In this document: one piece after another, positions 36,644 to 48,474 of the stretch | How positions within the stretch are numbered: position 1 is the stretch's first letter | Layout of the letters: each line of letters begins with the position of its first letter | Assembly (NCBI RefSeq): GCF_002933275.1 | Contig: NZ_PSSX01000001.1 | Location: forward strand, 62,001 to 126,000 | Length of the DNA stretch: 64,000 nucleotides | Direction: 5' to 3' | From: Marinobacter maroccanus | GTDB lineage: Bacteria; Pseudomonadota; Gammaproteobacteria; Pseudomonadales; Oleiphilaceae | Position numbers and translations under genes: made by a program | The notes under the pieces: generated by a model | Databases searched by the model: none | Told to the model about the DNA's origin: nothing | Seen by the model: only the letters and a program-made list of their open reading frames with translations

Positions 36644-38160
36644 TAGCTATCCTCCCTGACCATCTTGGTTTGCAGGATCTCGGTATAGGCATCTTTATTG
36701 TGCAGCTGTTCTGCCGTGGCATCGGTATAGCGGGTAATCGGGCCGGCCAGCACAACGATCACCACTGCCAGTGCGGTCAGGGCACCGGCTGCGACAGAAA
36801 TCCGGCCGTTAAGCGGGTCTGGCTTTTCCAGATGGCCTTCCACGGTACGCCAGAAAACAATACTGCCAGCGCGGCTGTACGCGATAACAGTCAGGAAACT
36901 GCCGATCAGAAGTACTGACCAGAGCCATGCCATTTCGGTTCCCGACTGCACGGATTGCAGAATCAGTACCTTGCCGAAGAAGCCACTCAGTGGTGGCAGG
37001 CCGGCTGCGGCAACGGCGCCGATCAGGAACAGCACGCTCAGGAAGGTACGGTTCTGCATTTTGGGGGCGGTAATGATGCGGTCCTGGGCAGTGCCTCTTT
37101 GGTTGGCCACCAGCTCCGAGACAAGGAACAGTCCACCAACCGTCCAGGTCGTGCTCAGCAGATAGAATAGGGCAGCAGAGAGGCCGGCTTCGGAACCGAG
37201 CGAAATGGGCGCCAGCAATGTGCCTACGGAAATGATGACCTGCCAGGCGACCAGCGTTTTCAGACTGCCGGATCCCAGCGCGCCAATCACCCCCATGGCG
37301 AGGGTGGCCAGGGCAATGGGGAACAGCCAGTCCATGCCGAGATTGGCCAGTTCTCCGGCATCGTCGCCGAAGATCAACAGGTACACCCGCAAAATGGCGT
37401 AGATGCCCACTTTGGTCATCACCGCAAACAATGCGGCAACCGGTGCAGTGGCTTTTGAGTAAGCCCGGGGAAGCCAGAAGCACAGGGGCAGTATGGCTGC
37501 TTTCAGACCGAAGACCACCAGCAGCATCATGCCACCGGCCTTGACGATATTCAGGCCTTCTCCGGAAACCTCGGGGATCTTGACCGCCAGATCTGCCATG
37601 TTCAGGGTGCCGGTGACACTGTAGATCATGCCGACACTGATAAGGAAAATCGCAGAGCCAATCAGGTTCAATACAACGTAATGCAATCCTGGAACGGTTC
37701 TTATCGTCCCCCCGCCATGCATCAACAAACCGTAGGAGGCAATAAGTAGCACCTCGAAAGCAACGAACAGGTTGAACAGGTCGCCGGTCAGGAAAGCGAT
37801 GTTCAGTCCCATCAGCTGGAACAGGAAGAGAGCGTGGAACTGGCGATTGCCCTCGTCGGCACCACCGATCGAATAGAGGTGACAGAACAGGCCCAGAACG
37901 GCCGTCATGATCAGCATCAGTGCTGCCAGGCGGTCAAGGACCAATACAATCCCGAACGGTGGCTGCCAGTTGCCGAACGCATAGATGCGATAGCTGCCAT
38001 CGTCTGCCAGTACCAGAAGCACGATGGCAGAAACCAGCATCAGAACGGTCGTTGCCAGTGCCAGTGTGCGGCGAAGGCTGATGGGCGCATAGCCCATGAA
38101 AGCCTGAAGAATGCCGCCTAGCAGCGGAATCAGAACAGGAGCGGTAAGCCAGTGGTTCAT
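36643..38160 (-). CDS. mnhD: Na+/H+ antiporter subunit D (Mrp operon 2)
   Basis: A 505-residue membrane subunit, paralogue of the first-operon MnhD. It has FLTGDLFNLFVAFEVLLIAS, with the TM5 Glu, FGLKAAILPLCFWLP, with the TM7 Lys, and AGLPPLSGFFGKVLIL. It overlaps mnhC2 by 4 nt and acts as a proton-translocating core subunit. Confidence 0.93.
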   Translation of the reverse strand: MNHWLTAPVLIPLLGGILQAFMGYAPISLRRTLALATTVLMLVSAIVLLVLADDGSYRIYAFGNWQPPFGIVLVLDRLAALMLIMTAVLGLFCHLYSIGGADEGNRQFHALFLFQLMGLNIAFLTGDLFNLFVAFEVLLIASYGLLMHGGGTIRTVPGLHYVVLNLIGSAIFLISVGMIYSVTGTLNMADLAVKIPEVSGEGLNIVKAGGMMLLVVFGLKAAILPLCFWLPRAYSKATAPVAALFAVMTKVGIYAILRVYLLIFGDDAGELANLGMDWLFPIALATLAMGVIGALGSGSLKTLVAWQVIISVGTLLAPISLGSEAGLSAALFYLLSTTWTVGGLFLVSELVANQRGTAQDRIITAPKMQNRTFLSVLFLIGAVAAAGLPPLSGFFGKVLILQSVQSGTEMAWLWSVLLIGSFLTVIAYSRAGSIVFWRTVEGHLEKPDPLNGRISVAAGALTALAVVIVVLAGPITRYTDATAEQLHNKDAYTEILQTKMVREDS

Positions 38161-38522
38161 TTACCGGTTACCTCCTCTTCTTCCGGAGCAGGCGATTTGT
38201 AGGGTTGTTTGCCATCCACATGGTCGTCCTCGTTGTCGGCCAGGTTGCGCAGTGACAGGACGACAACAAAGGCGGTCATGGCGAAGCCAATCACGATAGC
38301 CGTCAAGACCAGTGCCTGTGGCAGCGGGTCGGAATAGCTTGCAGCGGTACCGAGGACCGGTTGCTCGCCCGTTGCCAGGCGTCCGCTGGAGAAGAGAAAA
38401 AGATTCACACCGTAGGACAGCATGGTCAGGCCCACCACCACGGGAAAGGTGCGAGCCCGCAGAATCAGATAAACGCCGGATGCTGTCAGGGCACCAATGA
38501 CCAGCGCGAAAACAAGCTCCAT
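38157..38522 (-). CDS. mnhC: Na+/H+ antiporter subunit C (Mrp operon 2)
   Basis: A 121-residue NuoK-like subunit with three helices (VIGALTASGVYLILRA; VVVGLTMLSYGVNLFLF; VLTAIVIGFAMTAFVVVL) and DPLPQALVLTAIVI. It has a polar tail of about 28 residues (from DNEDDHVDGKQPY) not seen in the first-operon copy. Its start shares one base with the mnhAB stop region. Confidence 0.92.
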   Translation of the reverse strand: MELVFALVIGALTASGVYLILRARTFPVVVGLTMLSYGVNLFLFSSGRLATGEQPVLGTAASYSDPLPQALVLTAIVIGFAMTAFVVVLSLRNLADNEDDHVDGKQPYKSPAPEEEEVTGK

Positions 38523-41323
38523 TATGCACCCTCCCTTTTACTTTTTATGGCGGAGTGGGGAGTTATCCGGCCGATACTGACCAGCGCAAGCAGGGTAGCG
38601 CCGATCACGGTGAGATAGACGCCCAGATCAAATATCAGGGCGGACGCGACCTCAAACTTGCCAACCACCGGCCAGGTTATGTAATCGAATGTGGAGGTCA
38701 GGAACGGATAGCCGAAGGCCAGGCTTCCGGCCCCGGCAACGGTTGCGAACAACAGACCCAGGCCAATGACGTTATGGTAGCGGAAGGAAATTCGGTCCTC
38801 AGTCCAGTTCATGCCAGCGGCAATGTATTGAAGGATCAGGGCAACCGAAGTAACCAGGCCGGCGATGAAACCACCGCCGGGCAAATTATGGCCCCGCAGG
38901 AAAATGAATGCGGAAACCATCAGTGCCAGGGGCAGCATGGGCCGGGCAATCAGCCGCAGCATCAGCGGGTGGGAGTCCCGCGTCCAGGGGTGGCCTTCGC
39001 CGTCGCTGGGCGGCGGCGTCAGGGCGGTGTTCTTGAGCATGGCGTATATACCGAGGGCCGCAATGGCCAGAACGGTGATTTCGCCGAGGGTATCGAAGCC
39101 CCGGAAGTCCACCAGAATCACGTTGACCACGTTGGTGCCGCCACCGCCGGTTTTGCTGTTTTCCAGAAAGAAATCAGATATTGAACTGAACGGTTGGGTC
39201 AGCATGGCCAGAGTGACCAGTGTCATGCCAATACCAGCGACCGCTGCAATAGCAATGTCCCTGAGACGCCTTTTCAACGGTGTTTCAATTGGCGTCCAGG
39301 AAGGCATGTAGAAGATGGCCAGCATAAGCAGAACAATGGTCACCACTTCGACAGACAGCTGGGTCATAGCCAGGTCTGGTGCCGAGAAACGGGCGAAGGC
39401 CAGGGCCACAAAAAGTCCCACCACGCTCAACAGAACCAGCGCATAGAACCTTTGCCGGTGCAGGGCGGCTGTTGTCAGGGCGCACAGGATAAGCAGCCCT
39501 GCCGCAATAGCTGTCGGCAGATCTACGGGGCCAAGCCCGTTTTCACCAATAAAGAGACCCATACCAAGAAGCGGCATGGCTGCGACCGCAATAGCACTTA
39601 CCAGAAGGAACATGGCGTATCGCTGGAGCGAGCCGTTCTCTACTCGCGCTGTGAACCTGTTGGCCAGATCGACAACCCTCAGAACGGCCGCTTCGAAGAC
39701 CGCTTTTTCATCAATTTCCTTGAATCGGGCATGGAAGTCGAAGAAGCGCTGACGCTGGCTGTACATGAGTAAGCCACCGAAAAAGGCGACAAAACTCATG
39801 AGCAGAGGAAGGTTGAAACCGTGATAGACCGAAAGCGTGTAATCCGGCACATCACCGCCGAGCGTGGCTGACGCTGCCATATACAACAGCGGGCCCACAG
39901 AAACGGCCGGGAACACGCCCACCATGATGCAGGCAAACACCAGGATCTCCACCGGAAATTTCATGTAGCGCGGTGGCTCATGGGGTGGGTAGATCGGAAG
40001 ATCCACCGGTTTGCCATTGAAGAAAACATCGTGGACAAAACGGGCTGAATACGCCACCGCAAAAATCCCGGCCAGAGTCGCAACAATCGGCGGCAGCCAG
40101 GCTATAAGCCCGGGTAGATTCAGCTCCAGGGATTCTGCGAAGAACATTTCCTTGCTCAGGAAACCGTTCAGCAGTGGAACACCGGCCATGGACGAAGCGG
40201 CCACCATGGCCAGGGTTGCGGTATGTGGCATGTAACGCCACAGGCCGTTGATACGTCGCATATCGCGGGTACCGGTCTCATGATCAATGATACCGGCAGC
40301 CATAAACAGGGAGGCCTTGAATGTGGCGTGGTTGATCACGTGGAAGACTGCCGCCACCGCGGCAAGCTGCGTGCCCATACCAAACAGAAGGGTGATCAGG
40401 CCCAGGTGGCTGACCGTTGAATGGGCCAACAGGCCTTTAAGGTCATGCTTGAACATGGCGACATAAGCGCCAATGAGCAAGGTGGCCATGCCGGTAAAAC
40501 TGACCATGTAGAACCACTGCTCGGTGCCTGCCAGCGCCGGATAGAGCCGGGCCATCAGGAAGATGCCGGCTTTGACCATGGTGGCCGAGTGCAGGTAGGC
40601 CGATACCGGAGTAGGCGCCTGCATGGCATGGGGTAGCCAGAAATGGAACGGAAACTGGGCTGACTTGGTGAAGGCCCCAAGCAGAACCAGGGTCAGGGCG
40701 ATCGGGTACATGGCATGTGCCTTGATCTGGTCACCGGCGGCCAGCACGTCATCAAGTTCAAAGCTGCCAACAATGTTGCCGATGATCAGAATGCCGGCCA
40801 GCAGCGCGAGGCCACCGCCACCGGTCACCGCAAGGGCCATTCGAGCGCCGCGCCGGGCGTCCTGTTTGTGGGTCCAGAAGCTGATCAGCAGGAACGAGGT
40901 CAGGCTGGTCAGTTCCCAGAAGATCATCATCAGCAATAGATTGCTGGAAAGCACAATGCCCAGCATCGAACCTTTGAAGCAGAGCAGTAGGGCGTAGAAT
41001 TTGCCAACGTTCTCGTAGGCCTTCAGGTAATAACGGGCGTAGAGAATGATCAGCAATCCGATAATCAGGATCAGCAGGGCGAACAGCAGAGACAGGCCGT
41101 CCAGCCGGAAGCTGAAAGAGAGGCCGAGGGCCGGCAGCCATTCGTAGCTGTGCAGCACCACGCCGCCATCGGCCAGGGTTTCCCAATGGGGGAACAGGGC
41201 TGCGAGTGCGATCAGCGCGGGTACAGAAGATGCAACGGCAATCGCCGTTCTGCCGCCCTGGGCGAACAGGGGTGCGGCTATAGCACCCAGAAAAGGCAGT
41301 AAAACAACCAGCGGTAGCGACAT
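38522..41323 (-). CDS. mnhA: Na+/H+ antiporter fused subunit A-B (Mrp operon 2)
   Basis: A 933-residue fusion. The first 770 or so residues are MnhA ([37 protein letters not shown], with the functional Lys; AGVPLLNGFLSKEMFF; SAPDLAMTQLSVEVVTIVLL). After a polar linker (PPPSDGEGHPWTRD) the last 140 residues are MnhB (IFLRGHNLPGGGFIAGLVTS). Such A-B fusions define the six-gene type of Mrp operon. It is the first gene of operon 2, and the 353 nt upstream must hold its promoter and that of the divergent fadH. Confidence 0.94.
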   Translation of the reverse strand: MSLPLVVLLPFLGAIAAPLFAQGGRTAIAVASSVPALIALAALFPHWETLADGGVVLHSYEWLPALGLSFSFRLDGLSLLFALLILIIGLLIILYARYYLKAYENVGKFYALLLCFKGSMLGIVLSSNLLLMMIFWELTSLTSFLLISFWTHKQDARRGARMALAVTGGGGLALLAGILIIGNIVGSFELDDVLAAGDQIKAHAMYPIALTLVLLGAFTKSAQFPFHFWLPHAMQAPTPVSAYLHSATMVKAGIFLMARLYPALAGTEQWFYMVSFTGMATLLIGAYVAMFKHDLKGLLAHSTVSHLGLITLLFGMGTQLAAVAAVFHVINHATFKASLFMAAGIIDHETGTRDMRRINGLWRYMPHTATLAMVAASSMAGVPLLNGFLSKEMFFAESLELNLPGLIAWLPPIVATLAGIFAVAYSARFVHDVFFNGKPVDLPIYPPHEPPRYMKFPVEILVFACIMVGVFPAVSVGPLLYMAASATLGGDVPDYTLSVYHGFNLPLLMSFVAFFGGLLMYSQRQRFFDFHARFKEIDEKAVFEAAVLRVVDLANRFTARVENGSLQRYAMFLLVSAIAVAAMPLLGMGLFIGENGLGPVDLPTAIAAGLLILCALTTAALHRQRFYALVLLSVVGLFVALAFARFSAPDLAMTQLSVEVVTIVLLMLAIFYMPSWTPIETPLKRRLRDIAIAAVAGIGMTLVTLAMLTQPFSSISDFFLENSKTGGGGTNVVNVILVDFRGFDTLGEITVLAIAALGIYAMLKNTALTPPPSDGEGHPWTRDSHPLMLRLIARPMLPLALMVSAFIFLRGHNLPGGGFIAGLVTSVALILQYIAAGMNWTEDRISFRYHNVIGLGLLFATVAGAGSLAFGYPFLTSTFDYITWPVVGKFEVASALIFDLGVYLTVIGATLLALVSIGRITPHSAIKSKREGA

Positions 41324-43731
<2,408 letters not shown>

Positions 43732-43793
43732 AGCCCGCAAAAAATGGCAACAGGTGACGAGAAAGGGCAGTCAGTGGCCGTTTGAGGCCGTGA

Positions 43794-43958
43794 CTAACGA
43801 ACGGTTTTCAGAGCGTTTGAAATCGCCTCGGCCTCTGCTTCAAGTACCTGACACCGAAAGCTGTTTCCCTGGCGAAGGGCCTGCTCGATCTGTTTTCGCT
43901 TCATGTCATACAGCTTGCTAAGAATGTCTGCCTGGCTTTGTCTGATCGGTGCGTTCAT
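43794..43958 (-). CDS. Small hypothetical protein (54 aa)
   Basis: A 54-residue, mostly helical and charged protein starting MNAPIRQSQADILSKLYDMK and containing EAEAEAISNALKTV near the C-terminus. GGGGAGG precedes the ATG by 6 nt, a strong ribosome-binding site, which supports a real gene. It lies between fadH (convergent) and the GlxA-type regulator and has no recognised family. Confidence 0.6.
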   Translation of the reverse strand: MNAPIRQSQADILSKLYDMKRKQIEQALRQGNSFRCQVLEAEAEAISNALKTVR

Positions 43959-44068
43959 GGCGGACCTCCCCATAGTGACACCTGTCGGTATTCTTTACGT
44001 TTGAGGCCGGATGTTGGCCTTCAATGAAAACCGATGCATAACCCGGGCCAGGCAAGGCATTGCGAACA

Positions 44069-45061
44069 TTACCTGACAAAACGCGAGCGGTAGGCGCCCG
44101 GAGAAAGCCCGGTATGTTTGCGGAACAGCCGAGTGAAAGAACTCACGTCTTCGTACCCTACCAACTGGGTGATTTCATCAATTGGCAAGCGCGATTTCTC
44201 CAAATGCTGACGTGCCACCTCAATCCGAAGAAGCTGCAGGTACCCGGTGGGTGTGTCGCCGGTTGCAGCCTTGAAACGGCGAATCATAGAGCGCTCGGTC
44301 AGTCCGCCTAATGAGGCCAGGCGTTGGAGGGTTATGGGTTCACTGTAATGGCCATCCAGCCAGTCCTGTAGCTTAAGAATGGCCGCGTCGGAATGGTAGC
44401 GCCGAACCTGCAGAGCGCTATAAGGCGCCTGACTGGTTCGCCCCGCATCAATCACAAACGCCTTTGCCAGCTCCCGCGCAATCTGAGCCCCCGCGTATCG
44501 CTCTACCAGGTAAATCCCCAGATCCCACCAGGCCATCCCGCCCCCGGCACAGGCAATGTCACCGTCCACCGTCACCAGCTTGTCCGGTTGCAGGTTCACC
44601 GTCGGGAAGCGTTGCCGGAACTGATGACTAAAACCCCAGTGCGTCGTCGCCTGCCGACCATCCAGCAGCCCCGCCTCGGCAAGCATGAATGCGCCGGTGC
44701 AATTACTCGCCACCCGCACCTGCCCGACGTCTGAAGACCGAAAAGTGCTGAGCCACTCAATGAGCTCCGAATTTCCCGCCAGAACCACATCAATCGGGCC
44801 GCCAATAGTCGGTATCACCACCAGATCACTCTCGTCGCCCGGCAGCAGATCATTCCAGGCCCCGTCTGGTTGAATGGTCAGCCCGTTAATGCAACGGCAC
44901 GGTGCCGCGTCCCGGGTTAAAAGCCGAGTCGTGAACTGAGGTGCTGGCGTTTCATCGTTAATCCGCGCCCAAGTCACCCCCGCAAGCCGAAAGAGATCAA
45001 TAATGCCAGTAATAGCACTGGCAAGTGCCCCATCAAACCCGATAACAGAAACGGTTCGCAT
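44069..45061 (-). CDS. GlxA-type transcriptional regulator (DJ-1/PfpI domain plus AraC HTH)
   Basis: A 330-residue regulator. The N-terminal half (about 1-190) is a class I glutamine amidotransferase/DJ-1-like fold with the nucleophile-elbow Cys in VASNCTGAFMLAEAGLLDG and ATTHWGFS. The C-terminal half (about 225-328) has an AraC double helix-turn-helix (ITLQRLASLGGLTERSMIRR and ITQLVGYEDVSSFTRLFRKH). AGGAG lies 6 nt before the ATG. It is divergent from the acyl-CoA dehydrogenase and separated from it by a large palindromic element, so it may regulate that gene. The effector is unknown. Confidence 0.88.
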   Translation of the reverse strand: MRTVSVIGFDGALASAITGIIDLFRLAGVTWARINDETPAPQFTTRLLTRDAAPCRCINGLTIQPDGAWNDLLPGDESDLVVIPTIGGPIDVVLAGNSELIEWLSTFRSSDVGQVRVASNCTGAFMLAEAGLLDGRQATTHWGFSHQFRQRFPTVNLQPDKLVTVDGDIACAGGGMAWWDLGIYLVERYAGAQIARELAKAFVIDAGRTSQAPYSALQVRRYHSDAAILKLQDWLDGHYSEPITLQRLASLGGLTERSMIRRFKAATGDTPTGYLQLLRIEVARQHLEKSRLPIDEITQLVGYEDVSSFTRLFRKHTGLSPGAYRSRFVR

Positions 45062-45079
45062 ACAAACTCCTAAGTAGGG

Positions 45080-45266
45080 CGCCAGCGGGGTGTTCCCTCC
45101 CGGGACTGTCTGCAGCATGGATGCTGCAGTCAAGCTTACATGGGTGAGGCCGAGCGTTTATGAAGCGAAGCTTCATGCGACAGCCGAACGACTGCAATCT
45201 GTGATTGCAGGCTGGACCCCGCAGGGGTATTCACAGCGTGTCCCGGGAGGGAACACCCCGCTGGCG
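45080..45266. repeat. Long palindromic intergenic element, copy 4 (large form)
   Basis: Perfect 26-nt arms (45080-45105 and 45241-45266; outer GCCAGCGGGG, inner CCCTCCCGGGA) enclose several hairpins: GCAGCATGGATGCTGC, ATGAAGCGAAGCTTCAT, CTGCAATC-TGT-GATTGCAG and ACCCCGCAGGGGT. It sits in the 338-nt divergent gap between the GlxA regulator and the acyl-CoA dehydrogenase, where a terminator is not expected. The rest of the gap probably holds the acyl-CoA dehydrogenase promoter; no other feature is seen. Confidence 0.85.
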
Positions 45267-45399
45267 GCCGGTCGCCAAGCGTGGGTTTGATCACCAAGAA
45301 TACGGGGCGTGGCAATATCGACCATAATTATGTCATAAACGCCGGTTCCCAGAAAAAACCAGTTGTGAGAGGCTGTCGACAACAAACAGGAGACCAAGC

Positions 45400-47202
45400 A
45401 TGACCGACACCCTGATCGACCGCCGCGACCTGGCGTTCCAGCTATACGAAGTCCTCGATACAGAAAACCTCACCACCCGCGAGCGCTTCAGCGAACACAA
45501 CCGTGACACCTTCGATGCCGTCATCGAAACTGCGGACAAGATGGCCCGGGAAAAATTCGCGACCCATAACAGCGCTGCCGACAAAGACGAGCCGAAGTTC
45601 GTCAACGGCCAGGTCGAGATGCTGCCGCAGGTAAAGGAAGCCTTCGACGCCTATGCGCAAGCGGGCTTTATCGCAGGACGCTACGACTATGAGCTCGGTG
45701 GCATGCAGCTGCCCGAATCGGTCATGGCCGCCTGCAACGGTTTCTTCACCGCCGCCAACCCCGGCACCGCCGGTTATCCGTTCCTGACCACAGCAGCCGC
45801 CAATCTGATCCGGGTTTTTGGCAATGAACAGCAGAAAACCACCTTCCTGCCGAATATGCTCAGCGGCCGTTTCAGTGGCACCATGGCCCTGACTGAACCC
45901 CACGCGGGCTCCTCACTGGCGGATATCCGGACCTCGGCGTCTCCCACCGATCAAGGGCACTACCTGATCAAGGGCGCCAAGATTTATATCTCCGGTGGCG
46001 AGCAGTCCATCACTGATAACATCGTTCACATGGTGCTGGCCAAGATCAAAGGTGCGCCGGCAGGCGTGAAAGGCATCTCCCTGTTTATCGTGCCCAAGTA
46101 CCTGGTGGATGACGAAGGCAAACCCACCGAGCGCAACGGCGTGAATCTGGCTGGCCTGATCCACAAACTGGGTTACCGGGGAACCACGTCTACCGCACTC
46201 AGCTTCGGTGACGACGCCCCCTGTCATGGATACCTGGTCGGCGAGCCCCACCAGGGCCTGAAATACATGTTCCAGATGATGAACGAAGCGCGGGTTGGCG
46301 TGGGTTTCGGCGCTGCCGTGATCGGTTATCGCGGGTACATGCACAGCCTGGAATATGCCAAGGACCGTCTACAGGGCCGCAAAGCCAGCGAGAAAAATCC
46401 CGAGTCACCACAGGTGCCTATCATTGATCACGCGGATGTCCGGCGCATGCTGCTGGCCCAGAAAGCCTACAGTGAGGGTGGTCTCGCCCTGTGTCTCTAT
46501 GGCGCCCGACTGATGGATGATCAGCACACCCATCCCGACGAGCAGAAGCGCCAGGAAGCCGGAAAGCTGCTGGACCTGCTTACCCCGGTCATCAAGGCCT
46601 GGCCCTCCGAATACGGCCCGAAGGCTAACGACCTGGCCATCCAGGTATACGGTGGCGCCGGCTACACCCGTGAATATCCGGCAGAACAATGCTGGCGCGA
46701 CAACCGCCTGAACCCGATTCACGAGGGCACCAATGGCATCCAGGCCCTCGACCTGCTCGGCCGTAAGATCTGGCAGGACCAGAGCCACGGTTTGCAGCTG
46801 TTGATGCAGGAAATGCAGGTGGATCTGCAGGCAGCCACCACTGATCGCTGCCAGCAGTGGGCCCTGTCCCTGAGTGAAACCCTGCAGCAGGCGGTGAAAG
46901 TCACTCAGAGCCTTGGCAAGTCCCTGATGGAAGGCGATCCCGACAGAACTCTGGCCAACGCCTCCTGCTATCTGCACCTGTTCGGCCACATTATTGTTGC
47001 CTGGATGTGGCTGCGCCAGGCTAACGCTGCAGCCCACGCCCTGGGTTCCGCCAACACCGATGACGAGCGCAATTTTTACCAGGGCAAGCTGCAGGCGGCC
47101 CAGTACTTCTTCCACTGGGAATTGCCAACCGTGGCTCAGGATCTGGTTCTGCTGCGCAATCAGGACGATACCTGCTTGAACATGAAGGCCGATTGGTTCT
47201 GA
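45400..47202 (+). CDS. Acyl-CoA dehydrogenase (600-aa FadE-type with C-terminal extension)
   Basis: A 600-residue flavoprotein. The acyl-CoA dehydrogenase core contains MALTEPHAGSSLADIRT, ISGGEQSITDNIVHM and YRGTTSTAL, and the catalytic region is PIHEGTNGIQALDLLG, with the base Glu expected in HEGTN. The last 130 residues form the extra helical domain typical of the about 600-aa group. It catalyses the first FAD-dependent beta-oxidation step. Electron acceptor and chain length are not decided by sequence. Palindromic elements sit on both sides of the gene, in opposite orientation. Confidence 0.9.
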   Translation: MTDTLIDRRDLAFQLYEVLDTENLTTRERFSEHNRDTFDAVIETADKMAREKFATHNSAADKDEPKFVNGQVEMLPQVKEAFDAYAQAGFIAGRYDYELGGMQLPESVMAACNGFFTAANPGTAGYPFLTTAAANLIRVFGNEQQKTTFLPNMLSGRFSGTMALTEPHAGSSLADIRTSASPTDQGHYLIKGAKIYISGGEQSITDNIVHMVLAKIKGAPAGVKGISLFIVPKYLVDDEGKPTERNGVNLAGLIHKLGYRGTTSTALSFGDDAPCHGYLVGEPHQGLKYMFQMMNEARVGVGFGAAVIGYRGYMHSLEYAKDRLQGRKASEKNPESPQVPIIDHADVRRMLLAQKAYSEGGLALCLYGARLMDDQHTHPDEQKRQEAGKLLDLLTPVIKAWPSEYGPKANDLAIQVYGGAGYTREYPAEQCWRDNRLNPIHEGTNGIQALDLLGRKIWQDQSHGLQLLMQEMQVDLQAATTDRCQQWALSLSETLQQAVKVTQSLGKSLMEGDPDRTLANASCYLHLFGHIIVAWMWLRQANAAAHALGSANTDDERNFYQGKLQAAQYFFHWELPTVAQDLVLLRNQDDTCLNMKADWF

Positions 47203-47220
47203 CTTCGGAGTAGGCACAAT

Positions 47221-47400
47221 CGGCCGGGATCGCTTTCAGGGACACGCTACAAGCACCCGCAAGCGGGTCCGGCCAGCAATTATAGATTGCTGTCGTTCGA
47301 CTGTCGCATGAAGCTTCGCTTCATAAACGCTCGGCTTCACCCCTGTGCGCTCGGCTGTGGCCATCCTTGGCCACAGACGGTCCCGGGAAGCCGAACCCGT
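47221..47400. repeat. Long palindromic intergenic element, copy 5 (decayed, inverted relative to copy 4)
   Basis: Imperfect outer arms (about 47231-47244 with 47379-47394) enclose hairpins CCCGC-AA-GCGGG, CAGCAAT-TATA-GATTGCTG, ATGAAGCTTCGCTTCAT and CTGTGGCCATCCTTGGCCACAG. Bases 47292-47335 are the reverse complement of 45149-45192 at 43 of 44 positions. It fills the gap between the acyl-CoA dehydrogenase and crotonase genes. Confidence 0.75.
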
Positions 47401-47464
47401 CGGTCGCGCCCCCGCATGAGTGCGGCCTGGAAGGAACGGCAAAGCATTTAAAAGGTAAGAGAAA

Positions 47465-48244
47465 ATGGCTTTGGTGAACGTTGAGAAGAAAAATCATATC
47501 TTGCTGATCGGGCTGAACCGCCCGGAAAAAATGAACGCCATGAACCGCGAGATGTACCACCAGATCGCTGCGGCGTATTACCAGTTGGAAAATGACCCGG
47601 AGCTGCGGGTCGGCCTGATGTATGCCGAGGGCGACCACTTCACCAGCGGCCTGCAACTGGACGACTGGGCCGGAGTTTTTGCCGATGGTAAAGGCATCGA
47701 GCCGGGCGAGGGCGAACTGGATCCGTTCCATATCACTGGTCAGGCGCTGAGCAAACCCGTGATCTTCGCCGCTCAGGGTATCTGCTTCACCTGCGGCGTT
47801 GAGATGATGCTCAACACCGATGTGCGCGTCGCTGCCAAAGGCACCCGTTTCGCACAACTGGAAGTAAAACGCGGCATCTTTGCTTGCGGCGGCGCCACCA
47901 TCCGCCTGCAGCGTGAAATCGGCTGGGGCAATGCCCAGCGATACCTGCTGACTGGCGATGAGTGGACCGCCGATCAGGCGTATCAGTGGGGGTTGATTCA
48001 GGAACTGGTGGAACCCGGCGAGCAATTCAATGTTGCGTTGGAAATCGCTGAAAAGATGGCCAAGGCCGCACCGCTGGGTGTGCAAGGTAGTCTGAAATCC
48101 TCGAAGATCGCTGTCAGCGGGGGACAGGAGGCTGCGAAACAGCGTTTGTTCCCGGATCTGCAGCCGGTGATGGCCAGTGAAGATGTCAAAGAGGGAATCC
48201 AGTCTTTCCTGGAACGGCGCGAAGCTGTTTTTAAAGGCAAGTGA
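47465..48244 (+). CDS. Crotonase / enoyl-CoA hydratase family protein
   Basis: A 259-residue crotonase-fold protein beginning MALVNVEKKNHILLIGLNRP with KMNAMNREMYHQIAAAYYQL. The oxyanion-hole regions are GDHFTSGLQLDDWAG and AAQGICFTCGVEMML. The stretch LEVKRGIFACGGATIRL covers the region of the catalytic Glu residues, and only the first Glu is evident, so hydratase activity is not certain. It lies downstream of the acyl-CoA dehydrogenase, separated by a palindromic element, and likely acts on CoA esters in the same pathway. Confidence 0.85.
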   Translation: MALVNVEKKNHILLIGLNRPEKMNAMNREMYHQIAAAYYQLENDPELRVGLMYAEGDHFTSGLQLDDWAGVFADGKGIEPGEGELDPFHITGQALSKPVIFAAQGICFTCGVEMMLNTDVRVAAKGTRFAQLEVKRGIFACGGATIRLQREIGWGNAQRYLLTGDEWTADQAYQWGLIQELVEPGEQFNVALEIAEKMAKAAPLGVQGSLKSSKIAVSGGQEAAKQRLFPDLQPVMASEDVKEGIQSFLERREAVFKGK

Positions 48245-48315
48245 CTTCTAAATTTCCTCGGGAAACACGGCCTCTAGGGGGCTAAGCGAAGCTGGCGAAT
48301 TCATCAGAACTATGG

Positions 48316-48425
48316 GCAGCCGACCGGGGTCTTCCTTCCGGGAGTGTGAGCAGCAGGGATGCTGCGATCAAGCCCCCATGGATGGGTTCACGGCGTCTCC
48401 CGGAAGGAAGATCCCGGTCGGCTGC
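48316..48425. repeat. Long palindromic intergenic element, copy 6
   Basis: Arms of 29 nt (48316-48344 and 48397-48425; outer GCAGCCGACCGG, inner CTTCCGGGAG) pair with one mismatch. The interior has GCAGCAGGGATGCTGC and CCCCATGGATGGG, matching the family core. It lies between convergent genes (crotonase and alkB). Confidence 0.85.
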
Positions 48426-48474
48426 ATGCACCAGACCCCGAAGGCTGGGGCCCTAAAATAGCAGGCAGCCGAAT

